Source of the DNA: Cryptosporangium aurantiacum
GTDB lineage: Bacteria; Actinomycetota; Actinomycetes; Mycobacteriales; Cryptosporangiaceae
Direction of reading: 5' to 3'
NCBI RefSeq assembly: GCF_900143005.1
Contig: NZ_FRCS01000008.1
Coordinates: forward strand, 248,001-312,000
Length of the DNA: 64,000 nucleotides
Shown one piece after another: positions 61,490 through 64,000 of this stretch. A model generated the notes under the pieces. That model ran no database searches. It was not told the origin of the DNA and saw nothing but the letters and a program-made list of their open reading frames with translations. Every line of letters starts with the position of its first letter. Within the stretch, counting starts at the first letter, position 1. Position numbers and translations under genes: made by a program.

Positions 61490-62563
61490 CTAGAAGTTGA
61501 ACTGGTCGATGTTGGCGGCTTCGAACACCTGGGGCGGGCCGAGCAGGATCGCGCCGTCCTTGCCGATCGTGTACTCGCCGAGCTCGCCGGCCTTGAACTT
61601 CTCGCCTTCCTTACCGGTGATCTGCCCGGAGGACAGCGCAGCGGCGGCGTAGGCGCAGAGGTAACCGAGCTTGGCCGGGTCCCACAGCTCGAACTGCTTG
61701 ACCGTGCCGTCCTTGACGTACTGACGCATCTGGTTCGGCGTGCCCAGACCGGTCAGCGCGACCTTGCCCTTGTACGGCGAGCCCGACAGGTAACGCGCCG
61801 CCGCGGCGATACCGACCGTGGTCGGCGAAATGATGCCCTTCAGGTCCGGGTAGGCCTGGAGCAGACCCTGGGTCTCCTGGAAGGACTTCTGGTCGTCGTC
61901 GTTGCCGTAGGCGACCTTCACCAGCTCCATGCCCGGGTACTTCTTGAGCTCGTCCTTCATGAACTCGATCCAGGCGTTCTGGTTCGTCGCGTTCGGCGTC
62001 GCGGACAGGATCGCGATCTTGCCCTTCTCGCCGATCTGCTTCGCCAGCAGCTGCACCTCGGTGCGGCCGAGCGCCTCGGGGTCGGCCTGGTTCACGAACG
62101 CGTCGCGGCCGGCGACCGCGGCGTCCGAGTCGAACGTGACGACCTTGACGCCACGCTGACGGGCCTGGGTCAGCGCCGGGACGACCGCGTTCGCGTCGTT
62201 GGCGGAGACGCAGATGCCGTCCTGGCCCTGCTGGGTCAGCGTGTTGATGTACTGAACCTGCGAGGAGGCGCTCGCGTCCGACGGACCGACCTCCTTGTAG
62301 GTGCCCTTGAACTCCTTGACCGCCTTCTCGCCGCCCTTGTCGGCGACGGTGAAGTACGGGTTGTTCACCTGCTTGGGCAGGAAGGCGATCTTCAGCCCCT
62401 CCTTGAGGGGAGCGTCCGGGTTCGCCGAGGCCGAGGACGCCGGGCCGGCGGCCGAGTCGTCGTTGGAGTCCTTGGTGGTGCCACCGCAGGCGGCCGCGGC
62501 GAGCGTCACCGCGACGAGCGCGGCGGAGAACGCGACGGCTCTCCGTGCACGGAGCAACATCAT
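61490..62563 (-). CDS. rhaS: Rhamnose ABC transporter substrate-binding lipoprotein
   Basis: A 357-residue CUT2-type (ribose/rhamnose) binding protein. The signal peptide ends in lipobox TLAAAAC with lipid Cys26; the mature part has LKIAFLPKQVNNPYFTVADKGG and GQDGICVSANDANAVVPAL, with periplasmic-binding-protein folds. It starts with two tandem ATGs (62563 and 62560). Operon position makes L-rhamnose the ligand. Confidence 0.92.
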   Translation of the reverse strand: MMLLRARRAVAFSAALVAVTLAAAACGGTTKDSNDDSAAGPASSASANPDAPLKEGLKIAFLPKQVNNPYFTVADKGGEKAVKEFKGTYKEVGPSDASASSQVQYINTLTQQGQDGICVSANDANAVVPALTQARQRGVKVVTFDSDAAVAGRDAFVNQADPEALGRTEVQLLAKQIGEKGKIAILSATPNATNQNAWIEFMKDELKKYPGMELVKVAYGNDDDQKSFQETQGLLQAYPDLKGIISPTTVGIAAAARYLSGSPYKGKVALTGLGTPNQMRQYVKDGTVKQFELWDPAKLGYLCAYAAAALSSGQITGKEGEKFKAGELGEYTIGKDGAILLGPPQVFEAANIDQFNF

Positions 62564-62603
62564 TGTTGAGGCCTTTCGGACAGTGTGGCGGGGGTTGGGT
62601 AAT

Positions 62604-63659
62604 TCAGGACGTCGAAGCGGCCTTCTGGGCCAGCTTTCGTAGTCGCCATCGCTCCCGTCCCCAGGTGACGGCGTTGGGAGCGAGCACGGAGATGATCAGG
62701 AGCCCGCCGGTCACGAGCATGAGCGTGTCCGGCGCGACGTCGTCGAGGATCAGCGCGTTGCGGATGACGCCGACCAGCAGCACCGCGACGATGACGCCGG
62801 GCAGCGTGCCCCGGCCGCCGAAGATCGAGACGCCACCGAGCAGCACCGCCGCGACGACGGTCAGCTCCAGCCCGTTCGCGTTGTCGGCGCGGGCGCTGGA
62901 GAAGCGGAACGTGTAGATGATCGCCGCCAGGCCGGCGAACGCACCGGACGCGACGAACAGCCAGAACGTGATCCGCTTGACCCGGATGCCGGCGAACCGC
63001 GCGGCTTCCTTGTTCGAACCGATCGCGTAGAGCGAGCGGCCGATCGGGGTCGCGTGCAGGAGGATGCCGACGATGATCGCGAGGATGATCACCAGCACCG
63101 TGGGGTTGGGAATCGGGAGGCTGCCGATCGTCTTGCTGGTCCAGCTCGTGTAGTCGACCGGGAAGTCGGCTACGGCCTTGTCTCCGAGCAGGACGTACGC
63201 CAGGCCCCGGTAGAGCGCGAGCGTACCGATCGTCACCGCGAGGCTCGGCAGGCCGAGCACGGTGACCAGGAACCCGTTGAGCGCTCCGGCGACGGCGCCG
63301 ACCAGGATCGTGATCGGGATGATCGTCTCGATCGAGAGGCCGGCGTTCCAGAGCACGCCCATCAGCGCGCTGCACATGCCGAGGTTGGACGCGATCGACA
63401 GGTCGATCTCGCCGATCACCACCAGCAGCGTGAGCGTCAGCGACAGGATCGCGATCTCGACGATGTCGAGCTGAGCGTTGGTCAGGTTGAACGAGTCGGC
63501 GAAGCCCTCGACGCCGAACGAGGCCGCCAGCACCGCGAAGATCAGCAGCGCGGTGATCGCGCCTTCCCAGGACAGCAGCCGACGCAGCGGCGAGTGCTCG
63601 GCGAAGGCCGACGGCCGCGGCTCGGACGTCTCCTTCGGAGGGAGAACCGTGGTGCTCAT
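62604..63659 (-). CDS. rhaQ: Rhamnose ABC transporter permease (RhaQ-like)
   Basis: A 351-residue CUT2 permease with about ten hydrophobic helices, VVIGEIDLSIASNLGMCSALMG (family motif) and the cytoplasmic ATPase-contact loop IGSNKEAARFAGIRVKRI. ATG 63659 overlaps the stop of the upstream permease gene (ATGA). The letter Q is given by position after the other permease; P and Q are easily exchanged. Confidence 0.88.
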   Translation of the reverse strand: MSTTVLPPKETSEPRPSAFAEHSPLRRLLSWEGAITALLIFAVLAASFGVEGFADSFNLTNAQLDIVEIAILSLTLTLLVVIGEIDLSIASNLGMCSALMGVLWNAGLSIETIIPITILVGAVAGALNGFLVTVLGLPSLAVTIGTLALYRGLAYVLLGDKAVADFPVDYTSWTSKTIGSLPIPNPTVLVIILAIIVGILLHATPIGRSLYAIGSNKEAARFAGIRVKRITFWLFVASGAFAGLAAIIYTFRFSSARADNANGLELTVVAAVLLGGVSIFGGRGTLPGVIVAVLLVGVIRNALILDDVAPDTLMLVTGGLLIISVLAPNAVTWGRERWRLRKLAQKAASTS

Positions 63660-64000
63660 CGGCGGGTGCTCCCCTCGGAGACGTTGGTGGCCACGGCAGG
63701 CTCGTCTGCCGGTGGGGGTGGTGGCGCGGCCCCGTTGCCGTTGGGCACGGTCGTGGCGCCTCGGCTCGCGCTGGCCCGCAGGGCACGTTCGGCGCGGATC
63801 GCCAGCACCCGGTCGATCGTGATCGCGAGCAGCAGCAGCGCGCCGGTGATGGCCCGCTCCCACAGCGCTTCGACCTTCAGGACGACCAGCGCGCTTCCGA
63901 TCGTGGAGAGCAGCAGCGCACCGAGCGCCGCGCCGACCACGGTTCCGCTACCACCGAAGATCGCGACACCGCCGACGACGACCGCGGCCACGACGTTCAG
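63656..64000 (-). CDS. rhaP: Rhamnose ABC transporter permease (RhaP-like), 3' end only
   Basis: The reading frame runs off the right edge, leaving the C-terminal 114 residues: a GGVAIFGGSGTVVGAALGALLL segment typical of CUT2 permeases, one more transmembrane helix (RAITGALLLLAITIDRVLAI), and a Pro-rich cytoplasmic tail. It overlaps the second permease gene by ATGA. The ATPase gene (rhaT) and a regulator are expected beyond the edge. Confidence 0.85.
   Translation of the reverse strand: MNVVAAVVVGGVAIFGGSGTVVGAALGALLLSTIGSALVVLKVEALWERAITGALLLLAITIDRVLAIRAERALRASASRGATTVPNGNGAAPPPPPADEPAVATNVSEGSTRR

Overview
The window looks like chromosome from a high-GC actinomycete. Evidence: uniformly GC-rich coding sequence, many GTG and some TTG starts, Mycobacterium-type AceE beside DUF3052 and AhpE, a PucR-type FasR ahead of fabD-fabH-acpP-fabF, an F420-dependent LLM enzyme, and a SARP-family regulator. 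Chemotaxis genes, GT87 and the large sugar-catabolic load fit a soil actinomycete of the Frankineae/Micromonosporales/Cryptosporangium kind; this placement is inference. No transposase, integrase, phage gene or CRISPR array was seen. One tRNA gene (Val, anticodon UAC) is present.

Layout. 1-1.76 kb: C-terminal part of a probable NACHT NTPase. 1.7-9.3 kb (minus): a GCS2/ATP-grasp ligase fusion, an AsnB-like amidotransferase, an S9 peptidase and an APH-fold kinase, which together suggest a small-peptide or osmolyte system. 9.6-13.2 kb: epimerase, Fur, lipoprotein, tRNA-Val, AhpE, DUF3052 and a YjbQ-like protein. 13.4-17.3 kb: aceE and a convergent GT87 mannosyltransferase. 17.4-20.3 kb: NarL-type two-component system, a small ORF and a hemerythrin. 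20.5-26 kb (plus): SARP-AAA regulator, B12-binding radical SAM protein and LLM oxidoreductase, translationally coupled. 26-29 kb (minus): membrane protein, soluble MCP, PAS protein and hydrolase. 29-33.8 kb (plus): fasR and the FAS-II operon. 33.9-38.5 kb: GH3 NagZ-like enzyme, DUF3145, K+ channel, membrane protein and a small plus-strand ORF.

38.5-45.3 kb: a probable cyclitol or pseudosugar cluster. A four-gene minus-strand operon (sugar phosphate cyclase, SDR, GMC oxidoreductase, Gfo/Idh/MocA oxidoreductase) diverges from a plus-strand HAD phosphatase and a TreT-like GT4 glycosyltransferase across an AT-rich 299-bp gap. 45.4-51.4 kb (plus): LacI regulator, sugar ABC transporter and GH31 glycosidase. 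Identical palindromic operators precede both lacI and the transporter. 51.5-53.3 kb: a hypothetical protein and a metallophosphoesterase.

53.4-64 kb (minus): an L-rhamnose operon running rhaP(partial)-rhaQ-rhaS-rhaM-rhaI-rhaD(fusion)-rhaB-lutA-lutB-lutC. It encodes uptake, mutarotation, isomerisation, phosphorylation, cleavage with lactaldehyde oxidation, and LutABC oxidation of the resulting L-lactate to pyruvate. Strong intercistronic hairpins separate rhaS/rhaM and rhaI/rhaD.

The least-described systems are the ligase/amidotransferase/peptidase operon, the cyclitol cluster, and the SARP/radical-SAM/LLM operon.
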